A DNA stretch of 32,544 nt from Bacillota bacterium (GCA_021799435.1 JAJZAN010000029.1:1-32544), one strand, 5' to 3'. Shown: positions 7,318 to 16,122, numbered from the stretch's first letter. Made by a program: numbers and translations. Notes: generated by a model from the sequence alone, not told the origin.

Positions 7318-9666
7318 TTAGGGATCTAGGCGGCGAAGGGTCACCTCGAGGTCGCGGGACCCTGACCACCAAAACCGGAGGCCCGCTGTTGATACGGAAC
7401 CGTTGGCTGGTAGGTTGACCACGACGCCGGGGCGAGAGAGCCATGGGGCATGGTCGGTGAATTGCGGTGGGGTGGCTGGGCGTACCGGGGCTGAGTCGTC
7501 GTCCGACGCTGCTGCAATCCTGAGGGTGCCGCCGGGCAGTATGAGCTGCTGCTCCTCCATGGGACCGATGATCAGCAGGCTCACAGAACGCTCAGCGGCC
7601 AGCCGTCCCTCGGGGGACGCCACCGTCTCCAAAAATCCCAGCGGCCGTCCGCCCGACTCCAATCCCTCGTGGCAGGGGAGTGCCGCGCCGCGACGGATGA
7701 GGAGCGGGATCTGTCCGAGTGGTGCGGGCAGGCGAATGGGGCCCGGACCTTGCCAAGAGGCGTCGCTCCACCAGTCATGCCACCCGTCGGGGGGCAGCGC
7801 GACCCCGGCGGTGTGCCGACGCGGGCTTGTCACCGGAGCGGCCAACAGCATGGTGCCCAACAGAAACTGCGTATGGAGTTCATCGAAGCCCGAACCCGGG
7901 TACTCCAACCATAAGGGACGGATGAGGGGCAACCCATTGGTGTGCGCTTCTGCCGCCAAGTGGTGGAAATAGGGCAACAGGAGCATGTGCAAGCGGGTAA
8001 ACCGGGCGAAGAGCTGTTCCGTTTCGAGATCGCGAGTCCAGTGCCAGTTGCGGGGACGGGCGGTGCCATGGTGGGTGCGCATGACGGGCAGGAGTGACGC
8101 CAGGGCGGTCCAGCGAAGATAAAGCTCGCGTGATGAAGGGCGCGTAAGACCGAACGTCATGTATCCTGCAATGTCGCATCCCCAGATGATATTGCCCATG
8201 AGGCCCGCCGACAGAGCCTGGGGGATGACGGCCGGGAGACCATCGCCAGGATCCCAATCGGTGTCATTGTCGCCCCCCCACATGACAGGCGCTGTGGCGG
8301 GCGTCAAGAGCCCGGCCGAGCGTACAAAAAAGGTATAGTCGCCGTCCGGACGCTCCTCATCCCAAAATTCGCGGTTGAGAGACTGCCACAGGAGCGGATA
8401 GCGGTTGTGTGAGGTCCATCCGGTCGAGCCATCGGCCAAGCGGCTCTCCGGCGGGAGGTACTCTCCAAAATCCGCCATCCAGCCGTCAAAACCCACTTGG
8501 GCGAGCGGGGCAAAGATTCGCTCCTTCACCCACTGGCGTGTGTCCACACGGGCCAGGTCAAGTTCGCCGTGATGCCGCCCCAGGATGTTGATGTCGACCA
8601 AAGTTCCAGCAGCATCTCGAACCAGATGGCCTTGGGTGCTGGCTTCCTGGTATAACGGCGTATCCACGGCCACTTCCGGGCACACATAGCCCAGCAATTT
8701 GTATCCCTGCTGGTGGAGCCGCTGGGCCATCTGCTCCAAATGGGGATAGAGATGGGGGCTTATCTGGTGCGACAAAGGCCGCATCCAAAACCGCCGCAGG
8801 TCTTGCCACGAGCCCATCCAGTCTTCCACCCACATGGCGCTGGCGGGAATGCGACGACGCCGGGCGCGCTCGGCCAGATCCAGCACCGCATCTTCTCCTT
8901 GCACAGCGTCCAGCCAGGGGGCAAACACCCACAGGGGCGGAACCGGCGGCCCGCCCAGCAGCTCGCGGCGGCGAGCCAGCACTTGTCGCAGATCGGGCCC
9001 TGCCAAGAGATGCAGCGTAAAGCGGTGGCTCCAGACGCGCATCGAGCGCCGAGCGCCCTGAAGCGACCAGTCAACGCGCTCGGTGTTCTCAAGCCAACCG
9101 GCATAACCGAGTGAGCTCACCCAGAACGGAGCGGGCGCATAAGTGGTCCGATATCCACGGGGGAGGGGAACGCGGCCCGTCCAGCGGAGCCAGGGGGCAA
9201 GCAGGCCCAAACCGACCGGGCCCTCTTCTGTCCAAGTGGTCCAGCGCCCTGGCCGCGCCGCGGGGCCGTCGTTATAGGAACCCCATCCATACAGCACTTC
9301 AGTGGAGGAGCCCCACCACCGAAATCCGACGCGGTGGGCGTCGGGGGCTTCAAAGGTAAAAACGAGGTGGTCGGGCTCGGGCTGCTGAATGGACAGCCGG
9401 CCACAGCGGCTGAGGCTCTGGTCCACGAGCGTCCAGTGCCCGGAGCCGGCTGGCATCCAACGTCGCCCCCTCGTGACGTGGCGGCCATGTTCGGCAAAGA
9501 AATCCCATGCGATGACATGGCGCTTGGAGACCCGAGTCACCGTCTCCACGAGCCAGTTGCGGGCATCGATGGCCATGAGGGGTTGGTCCTGACAGCGGAT
9601 CACCAAACGGCTGTGAGCATCGATGGTAACATCTAGGTGTGGGGTATTCGCGTCGCGCATATCCAT
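7318..9666 (-). CDS. GH31 alpha-glycosidase, sulfoquinovosidase-like
   Basis: The 782-residue retaining glycosidase has a beta-sandwich N-terminal part (about 1-235), a catalytic TIM barrel (about 240-600) and C-terminal sheet domains. The nucleophile is Asp399 in WMADFGEYLP; the acid/base is Asp466 in MWGGDNDTDW. MADFGEYLP, the following HN.YP.LW, the MWxGD..xDW..DGL block and MRTHxG are those I recall from YihQ-type sulfoquinovosidases rather than ordinary alpha-glucosidases. Arg291-x-x-Trp294, soon after WVEDW, matches the Arg-x-x-Trp sulfonate clamp of that group, and Tyr502 (AGYMTF) matches its third sulfonate contact. These alignments are from memory. No signal peptide is seen, so it should be cytoplasmic. 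ATG 9666 or 9660 could be used. Substrate could be sulfoquinovosides or another alpha-glycoside. Confidence 0.9.
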   Translation of the reverse strand: MDMRDANTPHLDVTIDAHSRLVIRCQDQPLMAIDARNWLVETVTRVSKRHVIAWDFFAEHGRHVTRGRRWMPAGSGHWTLVDQSLSRCGRLSIQQPEPDHLVFTFEAPDAHRVGFRWWGSSTEVLYGWGSYNDGPAARPGRWTTWTEEGPVGLGLLAPWLRWTGRVPLPRGYRTTYAPAPFWVSSLGYAGWLENTERVDWSLQGARRSMRVWSHRFTLHLLAGPDLRQVLARRRELLGGPPVPPLWVFAPWLDAVQGEDAVLDLAERARRRRIPASAMWVEDWMGSWQDLRRFWMRPLSHQISPHLYPHLEQMAQRLHQQGYKLLGYVCPEVAVDTPLYQEASTQGHLVRDAAGTLVDINILGRHHGELDLARVDTRQWVKERIFAPLAQVGFDGWMADFGEYLPPESRLADGSTGWTSHNRYPLLWQSLNREFWDEERPDGDYTFFVRSAGLLTPATAPVMWGGDNDTDWDPGDGLPAVIPQALSAGLMGNIIWGCDIAGYMTFGLTRPSSRELYLRWTALASLLPVMRTHHGTARPRNWHWTRDLETEQLFARFTRLHMLLLPYFHHLAAEAHTNGLPLIRPLWLEYPGSGFDELHTQFLLGTMLLAAPVTSPRRHTAGVALPPDGWHDWWSDASWQGPGPIRLPAPLGQIPLLIRRGAALPCHEGLESGGRPLGFLETVASPEGRLAAERSVSLLIIGPMEEQQLILPGGTLRIAAASDDDSAPVRPATPPQFTDHAPWLSRPGVVVNLPANGSVSTAGLRFWWSGSRDLEVTLRRLDP

Positions 9667-9719
9667 GAGACCACCATATCACGCGGAACAGGAAAACGGG
9701 ACATGGAGGGGAGCAAAGG

Positions 9720-10556
9720 ATGCAGGAGTGGTCACGTCGAATGGCACCTTACCTGGGACATCCGGTGTCGCTGACGCGCCTCAACAACGCTGGGGGCCCG
9801 GGGGCCTTTTATGTGCACGGCAGCCGGGAGGACGCGGTACTCAAGTTGGGCATCGAGGCGCCCGAGGAGGCCTTCTACCGGGAAGCATCGGGGTCTCTGC
9901 AGGCCGCTGGGCTCCGTGTGCCGGCTCTTCTGGCATCTGGCGACAACCCGAGATGGGTGCTGCTCGAATACCTTCCCGGCAGCCTGCCGCGCAAACGCTG
10001 GGGCCGAGACCCCGCGGCAATACGGTACCTGGCCCGGTGGCATGCGTTGGCCCCCATGATATTTGATGCGGGCGTCTTCCCGTCTTACAAGTTTCGGTGG
10101 GACGACAACCTAATCAGTCTGGATTTGGACCCGTCGCCAGGTGTCCTGGTCGGCCGTTTTTCAGATGAGCTGCACGAAATCTTTTCATCGGTCGGGTGGG
10201 TTCACGGTGACACCAATGTCACCAACTGGCGAATAGCCCCGGACGGCGCGCTGGCGCTAACCGACTGGGCCCGCCTGGGCCGGGCTCACCCGGCCATCGA
10301 CTTAGCCATTCTGCAGCCTGGTCTGCCCGATTGGGATGCCCTTAACGATCTCGCGGACGCCTACTGCGCCCTCCGGCCTCAAGCCGGACCCGCACGCCGC
10401 CTGGCCCGGCTCATGGCCCTGGCCAAGTGGTGGTCAGCGCTGGACTTTCTGGACATGGGACGCCAAGGAAAGCTGACAGCGGATGGCCAGGCGGGGCTCA
10501 GCATGCTGGCGGAGCGGCTTCCGGAGTGGACGCAAGCCACCTTAGGACGGCTTTAG
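9720..10556 (+). CDS. APH/choline-kinase-family phosphotransferase
   Basis: The 278-residue protein has the aminoglycoside-phosphotransferase kinase fold. Visible motifs are VLKLG (Lys42, ATP-binding), Glu54 in YREA, the Brenner motif VHGDTNVTN (161-169; catalytic Asp164, Asn169) and LTDWARLGRAHPAIDLA (Asp182, the Mg-binding Asp of this fold). Members phosphorylate aminoglycosides, choline, homoserine, fructosamines or sugars; the motifs do not tell which. ATG 9720 follows GGAGGGG. It is divergent from the GH31 gene with 53 bases between the two starts, so a link to sugar metabolism is possible. Its end overlaps the converging decarboxylase gene by 15 bases. Confidence 0.85.
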   Translation: MQEWSRRMAPYLGHPVSLTRLNNAGGPGAFYVHGSREDAVLKLGIEAPEEAFYREASGSLQAAGLRVPALLASGDNPRWVLLEYLPGSLPRKRWGRDPAAIRYLARWHALAPMIFDAGVFPSYKFRWDDNLISLDLDPSPGVLVGRFSDELHEIFSSVGWVHGDTNVTNWRIAPDGALALTDWARLGRAHPAIDLAILQPGLPDWDALNDLADAYCALRPQAGPARRLARLMALAKWWSALDFLDMGRQGKLTADGQAGLSMLAERLPEWTQATLGRL

Positions 10557-11501
10557 CTGCGGCTGTCCGCGAAAATAGGCAAACGTGGCTTTGAGACCCT
10601 CTTCGAGTCCGACCTGCGGCTCCCAACCCAAAAGGTTTCGCGCTTTGGTAATGTCCGGACAGCGGTTGGTGGGGTCGTCAGGAGGCAAGGGGCGCGGCTC
10701 CACGATTAACGGAATGCCCGCGACGGCGGCCACGGCTTCGGCAAAATTGAGAATGGTGCGTTCCTCGGGATTGCCGATATTGATGATTTCACCAGTGAGG
10801 TTCTCGGTGACAGCCGCACGCCAGATGGCGTCAACCTCGTCGGAAACGTAGCAGAAGGAACGGGTTTGGTGTCCGTCCCCATAGACGGTCAACGGTTGGC
10901 CAGCCAAGGCTTGGCGCACGAAGTTGGGGACGACGCGGCCGTCCTCAGACTGCATGCGGGGACCGTAGCAGTTGAAGAACCGCAGGATGCGGGCATCAAG
11001 ACCGTAGCTCCGCACGTATTCCGCGGTCAGAGCTTCGCCGAAGCGCTTGCTTTCGTCGTAGCAGGAGCGTGGTCCCACGGGATTGACGTGGCCCCAATAG
11101 GTCTCTGGCTGGGGTGAGACGGTGGGATCGCCATAAGACTCTGAGGTAGACGCCAGTAGAAATCGGGCGTTCCACCGACGCGCGGCGTCTAAAGCGTGCT
11201 TGGTGCCTTGGGAGTTAACCATCAGCGTCTCGACTGCCAGACGGCGATAATGGACAGGTGAGGCCGGAGAGGCCAGATGAAAGACCCAATCGACCGATGC
11301 CGGCAGTGCCCCAAAGTCCCAGGGCTCTGATACATCCGAGAAAATCCGGTGCACGCTCTTCTCATCATGCTGCGCCAGGTTATCCCATGAACCGGTCGCT
11401 AAGTTGTCCAGGGCCCATACTTGAAAGCCCTCTGACACGAGGCGGTCGACAAGATGGCTGCCAATAAAGCCGGCGCCGCCGGTTACCAATGCGTTCTTCA
11501 C
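10542..11501 (-). CDS. UDP-glucuronate decarboxylase (UDP-xylose synthase) family SDR
   Basis: An extended short-chain dehydrogenase that decarboxylates UDP-glucuronate to UDP-xylose using bound NAD+. I chose GTG 11501 (protein MKNALVTGG, 319 residues) because AAAGGAG (11511-11517) lies nine bases upstream; GTG 11510 would touch it. The NAD-binding GGAGFIGS is at about 8-15. The catalytic set is Ser/Thr in ASTSESYGDP plus Tyr148-x3-Lys152 (SCYDESKR). YWGHVNPVGPRSCYDESKR, FNCYGPRM, DGRVVPNF and QTRSFCYVSDEVD are the features that separate UDP-xylose synthases from dTDP-glucose dehydratases. Its substrate is made by the neighbouring dehydrogenase. Last gene of the operon; its end overlaps the converging kinase gene. 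Confidence 0.88.
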   Translation of the reverse strand: MKNALVTGGAGFIGSHLVDRLVSEGFQVWALDNLATGSWDNLAQHDEKSVHRIFSDVSEPWDFGALPASVDWVFHLASPASPVHYRRLAVETLMVNSQGTKHALDAARRWNARFLLASTSESYGDPTVSPQPETYWGHVNPVGPRSCYDESKRFGEALTAEYVRSYGLDARILRFFNCYGPRMQSEDGRVVPNFVRQALAGQPLTVYGDGHQTRSFCYVSDEVDAIWRAAVTENLTGEIINIGNPEERTILNFAEAVAAVAGIPLIVEPRPLPPDDPTNRCPDITKARNLLGWEPQVGLEEGLKATFAYFRGQPQLKPS

Positions 11502-11524
11502 GTCACACACTCCTTTGGGTTGTG

Positions 11525-12901
11525 TCAGCGTCCAATCGCTCGATATTTAAGGCCCGAGCGGCGCGCCTCTTCAGGATCCCAAACATTGCGGCCGTCGATC
11601 ACCACGCCGCGGCCCAGACGGGCTTCGATCAGGCTCAGCGGCACCTCGCGAAATTCGGGCCACTCCGTCGCGAGAATGAGCGCATCCGCTCCGTCCAGAG
11701 CGTCTTCAGCGGTCTCTCGATACTCGACTTCCAGGTCTGGATACTGGCGCTTGAGATTGTTCATAGCGATGGGATCATAGACTTGCACGCGGGCGCCCAG
11801 TCGCAGCAGTTCATCGATAATGGCGAGTGCCGGCGCGTCGCGCAAGTCATCCGTACCGGGTTTGAAAGCCAACCCCCACACCGCCACACGGCGACCCTTG
11901 ACCGTTTTGAGCTCCTCTTGCAGGCGTTTGACCGCCAAGAGCCGCTGATCCCAGTTGACATCCCGGGTGGCGTGCAGCAGGCGCGGTCGATACCCGTATT
12001 CTTCCGCCGTCACCGTCAGTGCCGACAGGTCCTTGCCAAAGCAACTGCCTCCCCAGCCGATCCCCGCTTGAAGAAAACGGCCGCCAATTCGCGTATCGAG
12101 CCCAATGCCACGCATCACCTCGACGATGTCAGCGCCCACGCGTTCGGAGATGTTGGCAATTTCGTTGGCGAAGGAGATCTTGGTGGCCAGAAAGGCGTTG
12201 GCCGCGTACTTAATCATCTCCGAAGAGATGCGGTCAGTGACGACTACCGACACTTCCGTCAACGATGCCGGACGGGGGGCCTCCGGGGGGGCGGGGAAGG
12301 TCTGCCGAATAATGGGCTCATAGAGGGCCTTGAGCCGCTCCACGGCCCACTCTTGGTCGGCCCCAAGGACAATGCGGTCGGGGTACAACGTGTCATGGAT
12401 GGCTGTGCCTTCGCGCAAGAATTCGGGATTGGAGGCTACCGCATACCACTCCGGCGAGGGGACCCCGCCATGGCCTTCGCGGTAGCCATCCTGAATCCAC
12501 ACTTCGACCAAGTTGGCAGAACCAATGGGCACGGTGGCCTTGTTGACAATCACTTGCTGCCGCTGACCGGATAGGCTTTTGCCAATGGAGAGGGCGGCCT
12601 GCCGCACATAACGCAGATCAGCCTCGCCGTCCGGCAGGGGTGGGGTTCCCACCGCCACGAACACAACATCTGCGTCGCGCACAGCCTCTTGCGGCTGATC
12701 GGTAATGGACAGGGTGTGCTTGGCCAACGTGCGGCCCAAGAGCGCATCCAGCCCCTCTTCGAAAATGGGTGAGCGGCCTCCGCGGATAGCGTCAATCTTC
12801 TCTGGCGACACCTCGATGAGGGTCACTTGGTGACCCAGATCGGCGAGAACTGCTCCAGTCACGAGTCCCACATACCCGGCTCCAAACACTGCCACGTTCA
12901 T
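11525..12901 (-). CDS. ugd: UDP-glucose 6-dehydrogenase
   Basis: Oxidises UDP-glucose to UDP-glucuronate with two NAD+. The 458-residue protein has GAGYVG (7-12) in the N-terminal Rossmann domain, Glu161 in SNPEFLREG, Lys231 in EMIKYAANAFLATKISF and the catalytic Cys287 in GIGWGGSCFGKD. The C-terminal UDP-binding domain carries WGLAFKPGTDDLRDAP. The length is normal. GGGAGG lies at the end of the glycosyltransferase gene, six bases upstream, so translation is probably coupled. Middle gene of the minus-strand sugar operon. Confidence 0.96.
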   Translation of the reverse strand: MNVAVFGAGYVGLVTGAVLADLGHQVTLIEVSPEKIDAIRGGRSPIFEEGLDALLGRTLAKHTLSITDQPQEAVRDADVVFVAVGTPPLPDGEADLRYVRQAALSIGKSLSGQRQQVIVNKATVPIGSANLVEVWIQDGYREGHGGVPSPEWYAVASNPEFLREGTAIHDTLYPDRIVLGADQEWAVERLKALYEPIIRQTFPAPPEAPRPASLTEVSVVVTDRISSEMIKYAANAFLATKISFANEIANISERVGADIVEVMRGIGLDTRIGGRFLQAGIGWGGSCFGKDLSALTVTAEEYGYRPRLLHATRDVNWDQRLLAVKRLQEELKTVKGRRVAVWGLAFKPGTDDLRDAPALAIIDELLRLGARVQVYDPIAMNNLKRQYPDLEVEYRETAEDALDGADALILATEWPEFREVPLSLIEARLGRGVVIDGRNVWDPEEARRSGLKYRAIGR

Positions 12902-12907
12902 ATCCCG

Positions 12908-14029
12908 CTAACCTCCCAAAACTGAGCGATAAAAGTCATGTGTTTTTTGTGCGATGGCCTCTTGGGTAAAATGTTCCGCCACGCGGCGGATGCCCCGATG
13001 CGCTAACTCGTTAAACAAGTCGGGGTCACTCCGAAGTTTTCGTAAAGCTCTCTCTAACTGGGATGCATCGCCCTCGTGGAACACCAGTCCCGCGTCACCA
13101 ATCACGTGGGGAATTTCGCCGCTGTCAGATCCCACGACGACATCGCCGGTGGCCATGGCTTCTGTCAAGACGCGTCCGAATTGTTCTTTCCAACGGCTGG
13201 TGGTGTGGGACGGCAGCACCAACACATCCATCAGGCTCATGACGTCTCCCATGGCATCGGAGGACACCCAGGGCACGTCCACGACCCGATCATCAAGCTT
13301 TTCGTGCTCCTGCCAGGCTTTGACGGCGTCCTGGTACGGACCGCGGCCGACGATGACCAATCCAACGCCGGGATCTGCGTGCATGAAGGGCGCCATCGCC
13401 TGCAGCAAGTCGCCGATGCCCTTTTCCTCGATGAGGCGGCCTACATAGCCTACCGTGAATTCGGTGCGAACCCGGTACGAGTGGCGAAGTGCCTGGCGGT
13501 CGCGTGGCCCAAACAGAGTCAGATCGGTTCCAAACTGAGGAATGACCACGACCGGCTTGTCATAGCCCTTCTTGCGAAGGACGGTCTCAGCTTCGCGGTT
13601 TCCCGCGATGGCACCCCGGGTTCTTTTGAAGACCCCCCTCTCGATCGCTGAAAAGGGCCACGGATAGTCCTTATATATGTTTTGCCAGGTAAAAAATATG
13701 GTCGGTACGCCCAGACGCCGTCCCAGGGATGCTGCCCGGGCCGTGACATAACTGTAGTGTTCCTCATCGATGTGAATGAGGTCGGGTTTAAAGTCGGCCA
13801 CGTAGCGGGGCAACTCCGGATACCAGTGGAAGTGGTTTCGGCCGTTTAAGGGAATGGATGCCTTGTATATGGGATAGGTGCTGTCTGCGGGATCCGCTTC
13901 GTACGGCAGGTTGTCCCACCGATCCGGCACCACCAGACCCATGGTCAAATCGTCAAACTTGTTGAGATGCACAAGCTTGGATCGATAGGATGCCGTAACA
14001 CAGGCCTTGGAAATCATCAAAACGCGCAT
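12908..14029 (-). CDS. Family 4 glycosyltransferase (GT-B fold)
   Basis: Transfers a sugar from a nucleotide donor, probably to a lipid-linked or polysaccharide acceptor. I chose ATG 14029 (MRVLMISKAC) because AAGGGG lies six bases upstream and the start fits the GT4 pattern. ATG 14050 is too close to AGGAG and almost at the predicted transcript start. The 373-residue protein has an N-terminal Rossmann half with HIDEEHYSYV, a second half starting at VGYVGRLIEEKG, and the donor-binding E-x7-E element in EQFGRVLTEAMATGD followed by SDSGEIP. The context suggests UDP-glucuronate or UDP-xylose as donor; this is inference. First gene of the operon. Confidence 0.88.
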   Translation of the reverse strand: MRVLMISKACVTASYRSKLVHLNKFDDLTMGLVVPDRWDNLPYEADPADSTYPIYKASIPLNGRNHFHWYPELPRYVADFKPDLIHIDEEHYSYVTARAASLGRRLGVPTIFFTWQNIYKDYPWPFSAIERGVFKRTRGAIAGNREAETVLRKKGYDKPVVVIPQFGTDLTLFGPRDRQALRHSYRVRTEFTVGYVGRLIEEKGIGDLLQAMAPFMHADPGVGLVIVGRGPYQDAVKAWQEHEKLDDRVVDVPWVSSDAMGDVMSLMDVLVLPSHTTSRWKEQFGRVLTEAMATGDVVVGSDSGEIPHVIGDAGLVFHEGDASQLERALRKLRSDPDLFNELAHRGIRRVAEHFTQEAIAQKTHDFYRSVLGG

Positions 14030-14061
14030 GCGACACCCCTTCGCGGTCATCTCTCCTAGGT

Positions 14062-14070
14062 ATCATACCA
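14062..14070 (-). promoter_or_regulatory. Extended -10 promoter of the sugar operon
   Basis: Read on the minus strand, TGGTATGAT is an extended -10 (TGn plus TATGAT). No good -35 lies 17 bases upstream, which is usual for extended -10 promoters. The predicted transcript start (about 14055) leaves roughly 25 bases before ATG 14029. Confidence 0.5.
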
Positions 14071-14172
14071 AAATATTGTCCACAGAATCGCGGGGCGGGG
14101 AGTCTCGGCTGGTACAAGTCCTACAGGGAAATGGGGCACACTGCTGGCGTCCGTCTATCTGGATAAAGGCAG

Positions 14173-15123
14173 GTGGTGACCATTTCGGAGAAACCCAGAG
14201 TGTGGCTGGACATGGATCCCGGCATCGATGACAGCTGGGCCCTCGTGATCGGGATGAGCCAATGCAATATTCAAGGCATATCCACAGTAGCCGGCAACGT
14301 TCCCCTGGCCAACACGTTTGGCAATGCCAAGCGGATTATGTCCCTCATCGGCCGTCAGGACGTGCCGGTCATTCCCGGTGCCGAGCATCCCATGCTGGCG
14401 CCGCTGGTGACGGCCCGAGAATTTCATGGTGAGGGCGGGGTAGGGAAGTGGGAGGGCGGTGGGTCCGAAGTGGTCGCGGATGACGCGGTGCGGGTTTGGA
14501 ATTGGTGGACCTCGCATCCGGAGGCCTTGGACCAGACCCATGTTGTCGCGACGGGACCCATGACTAATCTGGGCGTGGCGCTTTTAGCGCACCCAGAACT
14601 GGCCGATCGCTTCGCATCGGTGACGTTGATGTGCGGGGCACTGCCAGGTACGCAGCTGGACAAGGCCCAAGAGTTCAACGTCTATGTCGATCCCCATGCG
14701 GCCGACGTGGTATTCCACTGGGCCAAGCGAGTCCAGTTGATTGGCATTAACGTATGCCACCGAGCCCTTATCCCGATTCGCGATCTGGAGCGCCTCGGCC
14801 GGTATGGACGGGTGGGAGAGATGTTGAGTCGGATGCTGAGTTTTTACTCCGAGCGCTCTCGCGGCGAAGGAGGCGATCCGGGGGCCTTTCCCATTGACGA
14901 TGTGGTGGCCGTAGCGGCGGTGGCACGGCCAGAGATCTTCACATGGCAAGAATTGCCCTTGGCCGTTGTGCGCGAGGGGCCGCTCCGCGGAACGGTCGTC
15001 GTGAGCCCCGTCGATTTGAAGCGCCCCCCGGTGCGGGTGGCGGTATCGATTGATGCGTCCGCGTTTCGTGACTGGGTGTGGGACAGCATGGAGTACTACC
15101 GCAGCGACGACCGGCACGCATAA
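14173..15123 (+). CDS. Inosine-uridine-type nucleoside hydrolase
   Basis: Hydrolyses ribonucleosides to base and ribose with a Ca2+-bound active site. The 316-residue protein begins close to the family hallmark DMDPGIDD (13-20), which supplies the calcium ligands and the catalytic Asp. Asn169 in EFNVYVDPHAAD and the Asp pair 242-243 in PIDDVVAV complete the expected metal and ribose ligands. GTG 14173 and GTG 14176 are both possible starts after AAAGG (14165-14169); the second has better spacing. It is divergent from the sugar operon. Base specificity cannot be read. Confidence 0.92.
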   Translation: MVTISEKPRVWLDMDPGIDDSWALVIGMSQCNIQGISTVAGNVPLANTFGNAKRIMSLIGRQDVPVIPGAEHPMLAPLVTAREFHGEGGVGKWEGGGSEVVADDAVRVWNWWTSHPEALDQTHVVATGPMTNLGVALLAHPELADRFASVTLMCGALPGTQLDKAQEFNVYVDPHAADVVFHWAKRVQLIGINVCHRALIPIRDLERLGRYGRVGEMLSRMLSFYSERSRGEGGDPGAFPIDDVVAVAAVARPEIFTWQELPLAVVREGPLRGTVVVSPVDLKRPPVRVAVSIDASAFRDWVWDSMEYYRSDDRHA

Positions 15124-15185
15124 GCCGCGGTGAGGCGGCACACCCTGAGGTGGTACCGGAAATTTTCGAGTCAGGAGAGAGATGC

Positions 15186-15626
15186 ATGAACGTTCAAGAT
15201 ATTATGACCAAGCAAGTGAAGTCGGTTTCGCCAGCCGATTCTGTGAAAAAGGCCGCCGAAATCATGGAGAGCGTAGACTGCGGCAGCGTGCCGGTGGCCG
15301 ACCAGGGACGCGTGGTGGGCATGCTGACCGACCGTGACATCGTTATTAAGGCCGTCGCCAGAAATCAAGGCCCCGACACCAAAGTTGAGCAATGCATGAC
15401 CACACAGGTGGTCACGGTCAAGCCCAGCACGGACGCGCGCGAGGCGGCCGGGATAATGGCCGAGAATCAGGTGCGGCGCCTGCCCGTCGTTGAGAGCGGC
15501 AAGCTTGCCGGCATCTTAGCCATCGCTGACTTGGCTCGGGTCAATATCTTCGTGAGCGAGAGCGGAGAGGCCCTGAGCCAAATTTCGGAACCCAATCGAC
15601 AGTCTAACGCGGTGTCGCCGCATTAG
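15186..15626 (+). CDS. CBS-domain-pair protein
   Basis: The 146-residue cytoplasmic protein consists of two CBS domains only (about 1-60 and 68-128). It starts MNVQDIMTKQV, repeats the pattern at VEQCMTTQVVTVKP and has the typical GMLTDRDIV and GILAIADLA ends. Such pairs bind AMP, ATP or SAM and act as energy sensors; the ligand is not predictable here. ATG 15186 follows AGGAGAGA. It begins 62 bases after the nucleoside hydrolase, so the two may share a transcript that ends at the terminator at 15637. Confidence 0.93.
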   Translation: MNVQDIMTKQVKSVSPADSVKKAAEIMESVDCGSVPVADQGRVVGMLTDRDIVIKAVARNQGPDTKVEQCMTTQVVTVKPSTDAREAAGIMAENQVRRLPVVESGKLAGILAIADLARVNIFVSESGEALSQISEPNRQSNAVSPH

Positions 15627-15636
15627 ATGCAGCGTC

Positions 15637-15668
15637 AGGAGCCCTGCGGTTGGCGCGGGGCTCTTTTT
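15637..15668 (+). terminator. Rho-independent terminator after the CBS gene
   Basis: GAGCCC (15639-15644) pairs with GGGCTC (15658-15663). An inner GCG/CGC adds three pairs, and five T follow (15664-15668). Confidence 0.88.
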
Positions 15669-15709
15669 CTGCTGGAAGGGCGCGGCCAAGGGGGAACGGG
15701 TGCGGTGAG

Positions 15710-15980
15710 ATGCACTACCCAAAACGTGGGCAGGAGTGGTTTGCAGGTATCCGCCTTGGGCTTGGGCACCATGACGTTCGGCCACAGCCAGTGGGGTCTG
15801 GGCGGGGTAGATCAGCCTTCCAACGATCGTATGGTGGCGATGGCTATGGATTATGGTGTCAATTTCTTTGATACGGCCAATGTCTACGCCATGAGCGAGT
15901 CCGAGGAAATTTTGGGTCGAGCTCTGGGGCGGCGGCGCCACGACGTGGTCGTGGCCACCAAGGCGCGCTCGCGCATGGGT
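15710..15980 (+). pseudogene. Aldo/keto reductase remnant (frameshifted and truncated)
   Basis: The sequence from ATG 15710 would read MHYQNVGRSGLQVSALGLG, a typical start of a voltage-gated potassium-channel beta/YghZ-like aldo/keto reductase, if one base of the run CCCAAAA (15718-15724) is removed. From there the frame runs through FDTANVYAMSESEEILG (cofactor-binding Asp and catalytic Tyr) to ATKARSRMG at about 15980. The similarity then stops abruptly; about 200 C-terminal residues are absent and the frame closes at 16046 with unrelated residues. Even with the indel corrected, only the first third of the enzyme is left, so it is a true pseudogene. Confidence 0.8.
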
Positions 15981-16122
15981 TCTCTTGCGGCTCTCCAGGC
16001 GCAATATCCCGGGTCGATGATTAAAATCCAGTCGAGCGGTGATTGACATTCCGAGACACTCCCCACGGCAAGTTGCGTTATAGTAGCCTTAGCCAGTACA
16101 TCTACGCTGGAGGCAGAGACCT

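Noticed and set aside
11489-12574. 361-codon open frame on the plus strand
   Set aside because: It is antisense to the certain UDP-glucose dehydrogenase gene; GC-rich coding sequence commonly leaves such open frames.
16043-16084. TTGACA and TATAGT upstream of fhs as a sigma-A promoter
   Set aside because: The spacer would be 30 bases instead of about 17; neither element has a better partner.
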